Assembly: GCA_024349245.1 (NCBI GenBank) | Contig: JALDNG010000843.1 | Location: forward strand, 1 to 64,000 | DNA length: 64,000 nt | DNA from: Neodontobutis hainanensis | Taxonomy: Eukaryota > Chordata > Actinopteri > Gobiiformes > Odontobutidae | Direction of reading: 5' to 3' | Part shown: positions 37,651 through 49,200 of the stretch, piece by piece | Layout of the letters: each line of letters starts with the position of its first letter | Numbering within the stretch: the stretch's first letter is position 1 | Notes under the pieces: model-generated | What the model was told of the DNA's origin: nothing | The model's input: only the letters and a program-made list of their open reading frames with translations | Database searches by the model: none | Program-made: the position numbers and the translations under genes

Positions 37651-38652
37651 AACATATTTCGAAAAGCAACGACCTTTTTACACGACATCAAATAGCTTTA
37701 AGTATTTGATAGCAATCGAGAATCTAGTTTTAACGGTAAAACGTAATTTTTAAAACGAAATCGCTTGATGAATTTATTACATTTTGAAAAATGGCGCCAG
37801 GTATCATATGAATAAGGATAGTAGAAGAAAATTCAACAACTTAAATGATCGACGAGATTACCACTTATACAAGTTAGCTCAATAAATGTTAAAATTATGA
37901 AAATAAAATTTAGAACAGAATAAAAAATCTCAAATTGGTAATTATTAAAATTTACAACGTGTAAAAATTTTACATCCTTTAGTAATGTGATTAATATATA
38001 AAACGGCGTAGGCCGACGTCGAACGAGTAAAATATATAACATCTCATTTATTTCTCTAAAATGTTTATATTTAACCTTGAATTCGCAAATTGTGAGACAA
38101 AAAAAATTTCAAAGGTTAAATGTATAATTTTAAACTCAAATAAATATACCATTACTATATGTTTATCTAAATCGGCCTCTTAGTTAAAATTTATATTCGT
38201 GTTGACAAATTAAACCCTTTTTATCAAAATACTCAAACGATATACATGATGCAAAAATATGAGTATTGTCTGAACAAATCAACGACATAAATTGCGCACG
38301 CATATCAAACGAACGATTTAAAAGGATTGATGATTCTAAATTATTTTTTCTGAATTAAAAATGAACTAGATGCTATTATTTTCAAGAATTTTTCTCTCAT
38401 TTCTGAATGTATAACCTCGATACAGCATTAAAGATGTTTTAACGATGAAATTCGAATGTTATATTTCACAATTATTAAAAATTCTGAACCGACAACGCCC
38501 TTCATTGAAATAAAACTTTTTCTGATTCACAATTTGCAACTTTAAAGTTCTTTTAAATGAATTTAAAGAATCTGTAGCCTTCGAAGGACTGCTTAAATTG
38601 ATTATAAAAATATTCACTTATACGAAAACTAACGAAGTTATATTATGCGGAT

Positions 38653-40453
38653 ATGTCACTAAGAGAGACAATTAAATCGGCTTGTATGAAATGGATTATA
38701 AAATCTGACGCCATTGTCAAATACTGCAAAAGTAAGCATAGTTTAGATTTGAATAAACTTCTGATCGTTGATGACACATGCGTAGAATTTCTTAAAGAAA
38801 TCGTTAAGCCTTCCGAACTTACTGAAGCCGGTTTTATCACTACGCAAGGCATTAAAATTGAACTACAACCGCTGCGGATACACTTACTTTACTGTATCGC
38901 CCCAACCGAAGAGAATTTTCAAATTATTAAAAAGACTTTTCAAAAAGACCCATGTCCATTTTTGACAGTTCACATATTTACGTGTGGAAAAATCCAGGGA
39001 AGTATTATGGATTTGCTAAGATCAAACTCATCTCTCACCTCGAGACTGATGACTTTGAAAGAGCTACCATTCTCGTTTGTTGTTCGGGGCGAAGATATGT
39101 TTTCTTTAGCTCCATATATGAGCATTTCTTACCTTTACTCACGACCACCTCGTGACTCTATTGTAGAAGATATTTCTTCGAGAATTTCAGATGTTTTGCA
39201 AATAATGAACGACTGTCCTTATGTCAGATATTATAGCCCTTCTGCTTTGGCCCGCGAGGTTGGTTCTTCTCTGAACCAAACTCTCATAGATATTGCCAAA
39301 AGAATTCCCAATTTCGGGAAGGAAGGAACTGATAAACGTCAAAGTTGTATCCTGATTCTTGATCGTTGCTATGATATTCTTGTTCCTTTCACTCATGGAA
39401 TGACTTTGGAGGCCATGGCGCACGATCTACTTGATGTTAAAAATAACATGGTTGAAATTAACGACGAAGGAAAACTTTTTAAATGTACTCTAGATGACAC
39501 AAATCCCACATGGAAAAGCCTCAGGAACCAACACATCGCAGATGTTTCCACTGAAATCTCTGTCAAGATAAAGGAATTTGTCGAAAAAAACAATATAAAA
39601 GTTCCCGATGGAAATTTAAGTGTTTCGGCATTGAGAAAAATTATGTCTAAATGTCCCACTATTTTGCCAGAGTACGAAAAGCTGCAGTCGCTTTTTGTGC
39701 TTGCTTCAAAACTTATGAGTATCTATAAAGAGAAAAAATTAAAAGAAATTATTGCAGCTGAACAAGATTTAGCCACCAATTTAAACTCTGAAGGAGAGCC
39801 TGTTTCTGATAATCCTGCCTTGTTTTACAATTTAATTGAGGAAGCACTGTCGAGCGACGATAAATTAAGAATTATTTCTCTGTTTGCATTAAAAAATAAC
39901 AATGGATTGTCCCGTGCATTGATTGAAAAATTGCTGAAAATGTCGGGCATTGAATCATCAACGCAATTTATTGGGGCATTAAAATTGATGGATTTCCCAA
40001 TGGTAGAGGATCCTTCTCATAAACGTTCGTCAATTATTCGTGTGACAGACGACTCCTCTTCTTTTAGTCAATACAATGATTCAAGATTTATTCCTTTAAT
40101 TTGGATGATTTTGAAACAAATGGCAAGCCAAAGCCTCGATGAAACCACCTTTCCATATATTGGAGAACGAGCACGTCTCAATGTAACAGTAATTAAGACT
40201 TCATTATATTTAGGATGAATCATCGCAGAAAAAAGCTTTTGAATTTGGTAAGTATACCAAAAAGACCGAACCTATTATCAAGAAAAATAAGCCTAGGATT
40301 TATCTAGTCTTTCTTGGTGGAATGTGCCATTCAGAATTACGGTTTGTGAGAGAAGCTCAACAAATGTTTCCTCATTTTGAGTTCATTGTTGGTTTTACAG
40401 AGCTTTTTACTCCGAGAAGCTTTATTTCCGAGATTAAATCTATCAAGATATGA
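38653..40453 (+). CDS. STXBP1: Sec1/Munc18 family syntaxin-binding protein, two exons
   Basis: An SM protein of the exocytic Munc18/Sec1 type, which clasps syntaxin and templates SNARE assembly at the plasma membrane. Exons 38653-40188 and 40214-40453 give 591 residues, matching the family's usual 590-600. Domain 1 is recognised by LNKLLIVDD near residue 33 and the family pattern ELTEAGFITTQGI. The middle has YVRYYSPSALAREVG and the hallmark ILDRCYDILVPFTHGMTLEAM (RSQLLILDRGFDP in animals). HIADVSTEISVKIKEF, EQDLATNLNSEGEP and PYIGERA follow. The second exon supplies the last conserved strand, IYLVFLGGM, and ends FTPRSFISEIKSIKI. The start ATG aligns with the animal N-terminus. Similarity is closer to STXBP1-3 than to VPS45, VPS33 or SLY1, judged by eye. 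Its 3' end faces the carboxypeptidase gene with 45 bp between stop codons. Confidence 0.92.
40189..40213 (+). other. STXBP intron (25 nt)
   Basis: GTAATT...TTTAG, phase 0. Without removal a TGA follows at once. With removal the family C-terminus is restored. Confidence 0.9.
40421..40426 (-). promoter_or_regulatory. Possible polyadenylation signal for the carboxypeptidase gene
   Basis: AATAAA on the minus strand, about 73 bases after the carboxypeptidase stop codon and inside the last coding exon of the STXBP gene. I see no AATAAA between the two stop codons. If used, the two transcripts overlap in antisense. Confidence 0.4.
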
Positions 40454-40498
40454 ATTCGATGTTAAATATTAAAATATGTTGAGTTTACGTGATTAGTA

Positions 40499-41866
40499 TT
40501 ATTCTTCTAAATGATGAGCGTGTTTTTTCGTTTCCACTTCTATCAGTGACTTTTGACTACAAGATATTGATAATATAAAATCCACAACCAACGTTTGGTA
40601 ACTTTGAATTGTTATGGATTTTGATTGGCAGTTGTACCCTGATTTACAAACTGTAACAACGTATGTTCCAGGCAACAAGAGTCTGAAGTAATCGCCGTAC
40701 TCTGTTGAAAAGGTAGAATGTTGGATCCCCTTAACTTTAATTTCAGCTCTTGGTATGAGGCGATTTTGAGTGTCGACCACTCTTCCTTTAATTCCCATAT
40801 GCACCTAATTCAAAGAAAATTGCGTTACTTTTTCAATGAGATTTAAAAGTGGCTCCCGGTTTTCCGCCCAATAAATTTTTAATAACGAGTCTTGGGGAAA
40901 TTTTTTACACCCTAATTCAAGAGTGATATCGAAGCAGTTTGTAAAGACGTAATTGAAATCTTGCATGCCTCCTGGAACGTTGTACCACGACGCTCCATTT
41001 GTGATTCCAGATTCAAAATTATCTGGATGTTCAGCATCTATGCAATCCCACGAAGGGTGTTGAGATGCATTGTAGGATGATCGTTGGCGTAGCTTTGAGC
41101 GAAATCTGAAAACTGAATCATCTGGAGTTGGTGAGTATATTTTTTTGGAATACGGATTGTCGTCGAATGGAAAGTTGGCGACCAACGTGCCTCCGTGCAA
41201 GTTAGCAGATAAGACAAAGGGAATGCTCATCGTCCACTTCATGACTTGATCCGTTTCTGGTTGTAGGGTACTCTGCTGCCCGAAATACTGGTCTGGAAAG
41301 TTCCGGTTTAGATCTTCACCGTTGTGGTTGTCCCGTCCAAGAGTCCAGTCGTTTCGATTAATCTGGTTTGCTAGCTCGTAACCGTCCGGGTTCATGCTCG
41401 GCATCAAGTGTATTCTTGTATTTTTGATCATCTGGAAAATCTAAACTTGTATTATACAACATAATTCATCAACTTTGTCATTAGATTTGTAGTTTTGGCA
41501 AAGGTACTGCGCAAGTTCGAGAAGTAAAACTCTTCCCACCGCTTCGTTTCCGTGCATGTTTGCGACATATTTGAATTCAGGCTTTAATAAAATATGACTC
41601 CCTGGATCTGAAGTGATTTCAAGAACCCACAATTCTCTCCCTTCAACTGATCTGCCGATAGAATATAATCTAGAAATAGGATAACAACTTTTTTCTAATT
41701 GAATTAAGAATCTCGTCATTTCCTCATAATTTCGGTGGAACATGTCACCGAATTGTCGTTTTTCATTGATAATTTTGGTCAGCACTCGTCCCCTTAAATC
41801 TATCGAATTAGAGGAGATAAAGGTCAACGCTAAAATCGAAGCTAAAAATGTGCATTTTATCATCAT
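40499..41866 (-). CDS. Secreted M14B metallocarboxypeptidase (CPE/CPD type), three exons
   Basis: A zinc carboxypeptidase of the regulatory N/E subfamily, which removes C-terminal Lys/Arg from peptides in the secretory path or outside the cell. Exons 41866-41447, 41431-40829 and 40804-40499 give 442 residues, close to CPM (443) and CPN1. The start gives a signal peptide (MMIKCTFLASILALTFISS). Zinc ligands are His105 and Glu108 (MHGNE) and His219 (SANLHGG). Arg183 sits in NRNFPDQ, and the catalytic Glu312 in TLELGC. NPDGYE, NGASWYNVPGGMQDFNY and the transthyretin-like C-terminal domain (from VHMGIKG, residue 342, with GDYFRLLLPGTY) are all present, so it should be active. No membrane anchor is evident. 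It resembles a single carboxypeptidase D domain. The introns are 24 nt and, for intron 1, 15 nt (a 42-nt alternative exists). Confidence 0.92.
40805..40828 (-). other. Carboxypeptidase intron 2 (24 nt)
   Basis: GTAACG...AATTAG, phase 0. It joins LLNLIEK to VHMGIKG, exactly the domain boundary seen in the family. Confidence 0.9.
41432..41446 (-). other. Carboxypeptidase intron 1 (15 nt candidate)
   Basis: GTTTAGATTTTCCAG contains the in-frame TAG and lies between ELCCIIQ and MIKNTRIHLMPS. The only other phase-matched GT-AG choice I find starts at the Val codon 27 bases upstream and gives 42 nt. The family's usual spacing lies between the two outcomes, so the choice is open. Confidence 0.55.
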
Positions 41867-44800
41867 CTGCAATTCCTCGATCGGAATAAACTCAAATAAC
41901 AATAGACGCGATTTTTACCCTGATTTATTATTTTGAATTGACCTGTAGTACGAATTTAATAAACAAAAGCTATTCGGTCTTTTTTTAATTGAAACAAACG
42001 AATTCATAACACGTATAGGCATCACAATCGATTACGTGAACTGACGTGGGAATTGGTGAAATAAATTAAAACTATTAATCTTTTAGAAAGTTTTCGACTT
42101 TTTGTTTAACACCTCTTGATCAATCAACTGTGTTATTTAACATAAATTAAATAAAAAACTTTAAAAAAGATATTTATTGTTCCTTTGCTTGAGCGAATAA
42201 ATATAAGTGTTTTCAATCCAGTTTTTTACGACGAACAAGTTTTGATGCCATTGAAAACAGTTCAAATTCGTGGTTTTTTTCTGTATTGAATAATTTGAAT
42301 GTTTAAATTCCAATTGTCACAGCCCTGACAAATTAAACATTAGTGAACTTTTCACAAAGCGAATTAGCGCGTAGATACTTCATTTCCAAAAACTTGTCAG
42401 ACAGAATTTATGGAACGGTGCTCTGCTTCATCTGTAAGAATGAAGTCTCAACATGTTTAAATCTGGATAATTCTTTTTTTAATATTGTATAAATTTCACT
42501 TTGTTGTTCGCCCCATTGAGTGTTTCCATCCTATTAGGTACTCGCTTATAGAGTAAGAAACAAACATCGCTATATAATCCATGAAATAAATTATCATTCT
42601 TGTATACGACAACAATTCTCAAAATTTTAAAAATGCCGACTCTGAATCCCGCTTCCCAAGCGCTCTTGATCGCTAATATGGACAATAATTTTAAAATATG
42701 TTATGGCAACGAGTACAATAAAAAAATTGAAATATCTTTGTGGTGTAGAAAAATCAGAAAATAATTTTAACTCTTTTCAATTATAAGTGCAATGAACGTT
42801 AAAGATATTTTAACTATTTTTATTGAATTTTGTAACAATCAAAGAGTTTACAATATTTATATTATTAACATTCAAATGTGTTAAAAAATTACATATATTG
42901 TTAGCTATTTGATATAAAGTTTGGATGGCGCACAATTTTTACACGTTTTGTACATGGTAAAAAGCGCAACTTTGACGAATAATTTAAACGTGGCCCAGTA
43001 AAAATTGTTTCTCGTGAGAATTTTTATTTCGCTTACTATTTAAAAGTTAAGATTGATTGGTGATAATTTTTCAAACGTTTCTCATTTATTTTTAAACTCT
43101 AAATTACATTTTAGAATAAAAACGGTGAAGTAATTTATTCTCTGAGAGAAGTATGAGGAGTAGATACATCATTAATTTCTCTATCGACTAGGCTTTCAAC
43201 GACCTTTCTTTATTTTATTTTCATCATATCTTTAAAAATATTTTTTACAAGGGAAAAACAACCAAATCGATTGAGATAACTTTGCCCCGGAAAATTCATT
43301 CACATAGGAAAAGTAAAAAATATCGATGATTGATTTTGTTATTATTTTGGAACTTTTCAAAGAGAGACATTTTTATATTCTTACGGAATTTGAATTTTGT
43401 TCACCTAAAAGACAGCCAATAGAATAGTGTGGAAAACGAATATTATGGAGAAGTTAATTTTTTCTCAATTTCATGATTGTTGAAAACAAAAAGAATTATT
43501 TTCGTTGAATGAAAATTATTTTAATTTCAAAGCATGCTCAAAGACTTGACATCTGCAAACATGGAAGTCAACACAATTTAAATTTTTGATATAATTGTGA
43601 TAATATTTTGGAGAAATAGGAACTAGGTTCAATTTTTTCATTTCAAAGCGGTCAAATAATCTATAAATTTGAACGGTGTTAACTCAAGTTGAATAGTCTG
43701 CATATCACAACCACTTTGATTAATTAGATTTGAAAATTTGTGAAGTTAACGAATTTTGTATTTTAAAAATTTCTATTTTAAGCTGAGAATTTTCTATTCA
43801 CAAAACAAAGTGCACGTTGGCAACGGTCAAACTCGTTTCCAGCGATTAAAATACGTAAATATAGTAATGCTAGTAAGCTCTCACATCTATAATCTCTTGA
43901 TAAAAACCCCAAATTTTAAGCCTTTAATTTCAAAGTTAACAAATCAATCATACTTAAAGCTTCTTTTCAAAACTAATTTGTAACAAACCCAAAATAGTGA
44001 TAAGTCCATTTATTGGATGTGAGTTTAAAACGAGTTAATGCCAATAAGGTTATGTTTTGTCAAAAAGCAGAAATTACATTTTTGAAAGAATATAAAAAAT
44101 TAGTGTTTTACTTTTTAAGGACGAAGAGAGGGATTGCCAGAATTTAAAAAAATCCAAAATATAAAAACCATTTTAGAGTATGCCTGGTAAGAAAATTTTA
44201 CTGGTCATCGGGCTTCAGTGAAGTCTTTGCACCCTGCCAAAAAAGGAATTCGAATATTTATTCCATGTTTTAATTTAAAAAATTCGCCTTGTTATAAAAT
44301 GACTTTTATCGTTCATAATATTTCAACGGAAGCCATTTAACCGACTAACAACGATTTCTAGCCTAGTGGTGGTTTATCTTTTAGGCGTATTCCTCAATGA
44401 AACTTTTCAAGAATTTATAAATTAAATCTCTGAGAAATTCTAAATTTAATTTTATGTCACCATTTAAAGAATTAAATCACTTTAACTTATATAATTTGCG
44501 AAAGTTCCTCAAAGTTCAATAAGGTGGAGTCCTTAAAGGAAAATTAAAGTTAAATTCTTTGTATATTGAGAAGTTAATGAGATTTTGAAAAAGAAATGGC
44601 GACTTTTACTGATATAATTCAAATATAACAAAAGTCATTGGTCCAAAATTGAACTTTATCAACTAGCATTCGTTCGGGTGTTATTATTTATATGGAAAAA
44701 GTCTACAGACAAAATTTAAAATGATAAACTCAACTGTTAAACTTGCCAAGCTAGAATCGTTCATACAAAAGAAAGTAAAACTTATACGATAAAATCATTG

Positions 44801-46297
44801 TTATATTTATTTAATCAATTTTATAAAACCTTAAAAAATACTGAATTAGTTTTTGATTAAATTAAATTTCATTGATATTTCAAGAGAAAACCGAAATTTT
44901 GTATTGTTTAAATATTAACAGTAATAAAAATAAACGAAATAAAATAATTTCAGGCTCTCGACACAATGGCCCGAAATATAATCGTTAACCATTCAAAAAA
45001 ATAATAAAAAGCCAAGAAACGTCCAGTTTCATAAATGAAAAAGTAAAACTGAAAAAAGAGTTATATAAGGATTGTTTTCACCTCGGCTGCCAAATTTTAG
45101 GTTGTTATGACCAGTAAACAACATTTCGAACATAACTTATATGAAGAGGAATCAACTTTGAGCATAATTTATCTTAACTGTCGTATATGCAATAAAAAAT
45201 GCGCTGTCTTATATATTATAAAGATAGTATATATCGTGTTTTTAATTTCGCATACGAGCCAGACCTTGTCTTCAGTATTTGAAGATTAGACGTTTTTATT
45301 TGCTGATATTTTAGTTAATAAGAATAACAAATTAATGGTATGAGAAAGCATCAGGGTTTTCTGCCATCATGAATTGATAATTTTATGTCTGATGGTAACC
45401 TAGCAACTTAGCTTAATTTTGTACTATTTTAAATGTTCAGAGTCTGGGTTCTGAATGTGAAAATAATATTTATCAATTTGATAAAATTCTAACTTTTGAA
45501 GGAGGTAACATCAACTTTCTATTCCAACAATTAACAGAGCGACCCACTGTAGAAATTTATAAGTTAACAAGGTTGTTTCCTTCAGAACCCTCTTGAAATT
45601 AACTATATCAGATGTCTCAAAAAACAATGGGTAAACATGCAAAAACAGATAGAGGAGTATTTATATGAGATTTCATCATTTCAAGGCATGAAGTAAATTT
45701 ATTTCAATCATTGAACCGCAAAAAATAAATCAATTCAGAAAGTAGATTTAATTATAATTTACCTTTATCACACTATAAAGCGGCTGATGATGTGGAGGCC
45801 TGGAGGAGAGTTTTAAATCATCGATATAAATATATTTTAAAACGTCAATTATTTCGTTTTACAAAATTTGATTTTGACGCCAGTTGGAATGCAATCTTCT
45901 TCGTTGAAGAATGTTAGTTATTCAAAATTTGATCCTGTAGCTTTGTCCAGGTTCACTTCCATAGTGTACGCCTACACCATTTTCAAAATAAATGAGTTAG
46001 CAAACAAAAGTTTTGGTTATCGGAATCTTCGCTTAATCCCTTTATCAAAAGTTTTAACTCAATAGCATTTTATAACTCGTCGTTTTTTTGCATGATTGAA
46101 CCGTAGTTTCAAGTTTAAACAGAAACAGAGGATTTTATTTATGGAATTGAATTTACGCTGCTCAGATTTATTTAAAAAAGTAATTCAAAACTAATAGGTT
46201 CATTTCCATAATAAAAAGGCTAAGTTAAAATAATTATGGTTTTTTACCAAGTTTGAATGTTGAATTTAAGCAACGTTTCGCGAGAATTCGGGCACAA
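41867..46297. other. Intergenic between carboxypeptidase and MED23
   Basis: The two genes are divergent. AT-rich, with no recognised element. Just upstream of the carboxypeptidase start the sequence reads GAGGAATTGCAG-ATG on the minus strand, an AG placed directly before the start codon, which could be a splice or trans-splice acceptor. Upstream of MED23 there is a CG-rich TTTCGCGAGAA near 46,277-46,287. Confidence 0.4.
45107..45289 (+). CDS. Hypothetical 60-residue ORF, possible membrane peptide
   Basis: An ATG-initiated frame of 60 codons with an acidic N-terminus, a CRICNKKC cluster near residues 25-32, and one hydrophobic stretch (VLYIIKIVYIVFLIS). A TATATAAG lies about 40 bases upstream of the ATG. 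No family was recognised, and chance origin is likely in DNA this AT-rich. Confidence 0.18.
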   Translation: MTSKQHFEHNLYEEESTLSIIYLNCRICNKKCAVLYIIKIVYIVFLISHTSQTLSSVFED

Positions 46298-49200
46298 ATG
46301 GAAGTTAGCAGGACGTTGAGATCGGTTTTTTAAGTTCCTAAAGTTTAGGACAAAATAAGTCTTGTGTCCCAGAGATTAAATTCAATTTTCGAAATTTTTA
46401 TTCAGTCTGAAACCCAATGTGCAATACTTGGCTACAGATTCGAACAAGATAATTTTGAAAATTTTGCATACAAAGATTATTGTGTACAATTATTGAGTGA
46501 CGTTTTAACAAAAATAGATACAAATGAACGTCAGACTGTGATGAATTCTGCCCTACCTTTATTATTTTCTTACCAACCAAAAGAGTCGATTTATCAAATT
46601 TACACATGTATATCTTGGGTTTTGGACCGTCTCAAGATTTCTAAACATCGTTTGATTTTTCAATTTTGTTTGCATGCTAGTGTGTCAAAAAGCAATATTA
46701 AAAAATGGATCGAAGTCACTGAATACTTGTATGCGAACCATCATTGTTTCGACAACAAAGAATATAGAAAATTATTTTTTGTGCTACTTGAGAAGGCTGC
46801 AAATTTTCATGAATTTTGCACTGATGGCGATTTGATTGTCAAAAATATTGCAACCTTCATACAACAGGTTGTCAAGGATGGTTTAATTCCCAGAATTTTG
46901 GTTCTTAATCAGTTGTGTAAAACTGATTTTAAAGCCAAACACCAAATAAGTTACTTTATCGACACCATGAACACAATAAACGCATCATTCCAAAGTGTTA
47001 AGGTTCTTATGACTACGTTCAAACGTTCTCAATGCGTTCCAGTTATCGGCCTTTCGAACATAAATGAAGCGACCTGGCATTTAGACTTCAAAACTTTCTT
47101 GTTCAAAAGCCCTCTCATTCACTGTCATTTTCATAACGACGATCCTGTGTCTCCTGAATTTTACTATTTGGAAAGAATAATTTCAAAATATCACATTTTC
47201 GACGTGGTACTTTCTGTATTTGAGATGACTAAAGTTCAAAAAAACATCGGTCCCAACCTATGCATCTGTATTACTCACATTTTGAACGATATATCTCAAA
47301 AAGAGTTTAATTATCTCGTTCAGGATCTTGCAGTACGTAATTTATATGGATTAGTAAGTCTGGCTTCTTTGCGGTATACTCTGTTTGTAAATGATCTTTT
47401 CTTTTGCATTAAACAGTTTCTCGACAAACAGGATTATTCAGATTATATAATTAGTGTAGCCTTGAATTTGATCAGCGATTCTCTTTCCATGAATAGATTA
47501 AGCATCACAGTCGATTTACTTCTTGAAATGGCTAATTTTCTCAACAAGTTGTGCTGCGCTGAGTTCTATAATGTTGATGACTGTATCAAAAAAAAAGATT
47601 TATTTAAAGCGGCCATGTGTTTTGGAAGCAAGTGAATAACCTGATGACTGAAGAATACAGTTGGTTAGAACATCTGACCCCACAGCCCTTATATCTTATG
47701 TCCTAAATTTGTACCTAGCTGACGACTTTTATGGCGAAAATGATATTTTCAGTCAAAATATCGTTTTCTACATAAATTTATTTGCAAATAGAACTCTTCT
47801 TTTGAATAAGTTGTATGGAAGGCTGTATTCTCTGTATTCGGAAAATTGCAAATACGCGGTTTCTCTGCCTAGAAACCTTGCAATTTACATTCACCCAGAT
47901 TTCCTTGAAATAAATAAATCTTTTTTTAAGGAGATTAAAGAGTTTCCCCTCACTCAATTCCTTGTTTATTTGATCAGAAAGATAAGTGAAAATCTTGAAG
48001 AAAACGCTAACTACGTCATTCCACCTTCATTGCTAGAAATTATTTACATGTTGACTCTTGGGGAGTTAGGCAACACATACAGATTCCAACATAATATTGG
48101 AGTTTTCTTCACGAAGTGTATGTCTTCGAAGGCGTTCAATTGCTTGGCAATCATGCTTGAGATATTCACCTATAAAACATACCCTCTAACCAATCATAAA
48201 ATTTCTGCCCTTCTTCTTCGACTTGCATTAGGATTGGAAACTCTTTGTTTTAACCATAGGGAGATGTCTGTATATTTAAACACGTTTCAACTTTCCCTAC
48301 TTGTGCGGTTGCCAAAATTTGACCAAACACAAAACCCTTTATTTTCAACGTGTTTCAAGAAAATAAAACTATTTTCATTTTCCTGACACAAGTTTGTTGT
48401 TCATATTGCATACAATTCAAAGTTTGAGTTGATGGGATTTAAACAACACGTTCATCCTTCTTTTGTTGAATACATAAAGGCTGCAGTAGTTGAAAATCCT
48501 CATACTTGGAATAATTCAGTTTTAAACGGAGCCCCATTAGAGATTCTCCAACTGTATGAGGATATTGCCGATTTTAGTCACGATGAAATCTTTCGGGCAA
48601 TTAATAATGTGAAAATCAATTCAACGACTATAAACGATGAAAATTTTCCAATTTACCCCCAACCAAATTCTTTGAGTCAAAGGGTTGTACTTTGTGTTAT
48701 TTTGGATCGTTTACTGGGAGAACCACTTGACCAACGTTATTTATTTAACTCATTGAAAAGAACTGGAATCTATAATTTGATACATTCTATCAGATTGATG
48801 ATTTATTATATCGTTTGTAAAGTTCCAGAAGCTGGAAGCGATATTTCTCCTCTCACCGCAGCTCTCGAGGAAATGATGTGGGAATTGAACATTTTTACAC
48901 CAGATCAGTTTCTCCTATCTTTACTTCTCTTTCATAGCAGGGAAAGAGGCTCTAATGTCATTTTGCAGTTGATTGATTTTATTATCAATCACAATAATAT
49001 TCAAAGTTCCTGCCTTTACTGGATCGAAATTCAAAGTCGAATTTCCACTCCTCTTCAAAAACTTGAAGCTAATGCTGAATTTCATGTATTTTACAACGAG
49101 TTCTTCGATTTTACCAACATCAACAGAATGTGCTATCTTTCGGACGATAATCATACAATCAAGAACGACCCGTTGGCGATTTTTCATGGAAATATCGTTC

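Noticed and set aside
48303..48392. 90-nt intron to remove the MED23 TGA
   Set aside because: It is the only phase-compatible canonical choice, but is about four times longer than all other introns and removes coding sequence; kept only as a possibility in the TGA finding.
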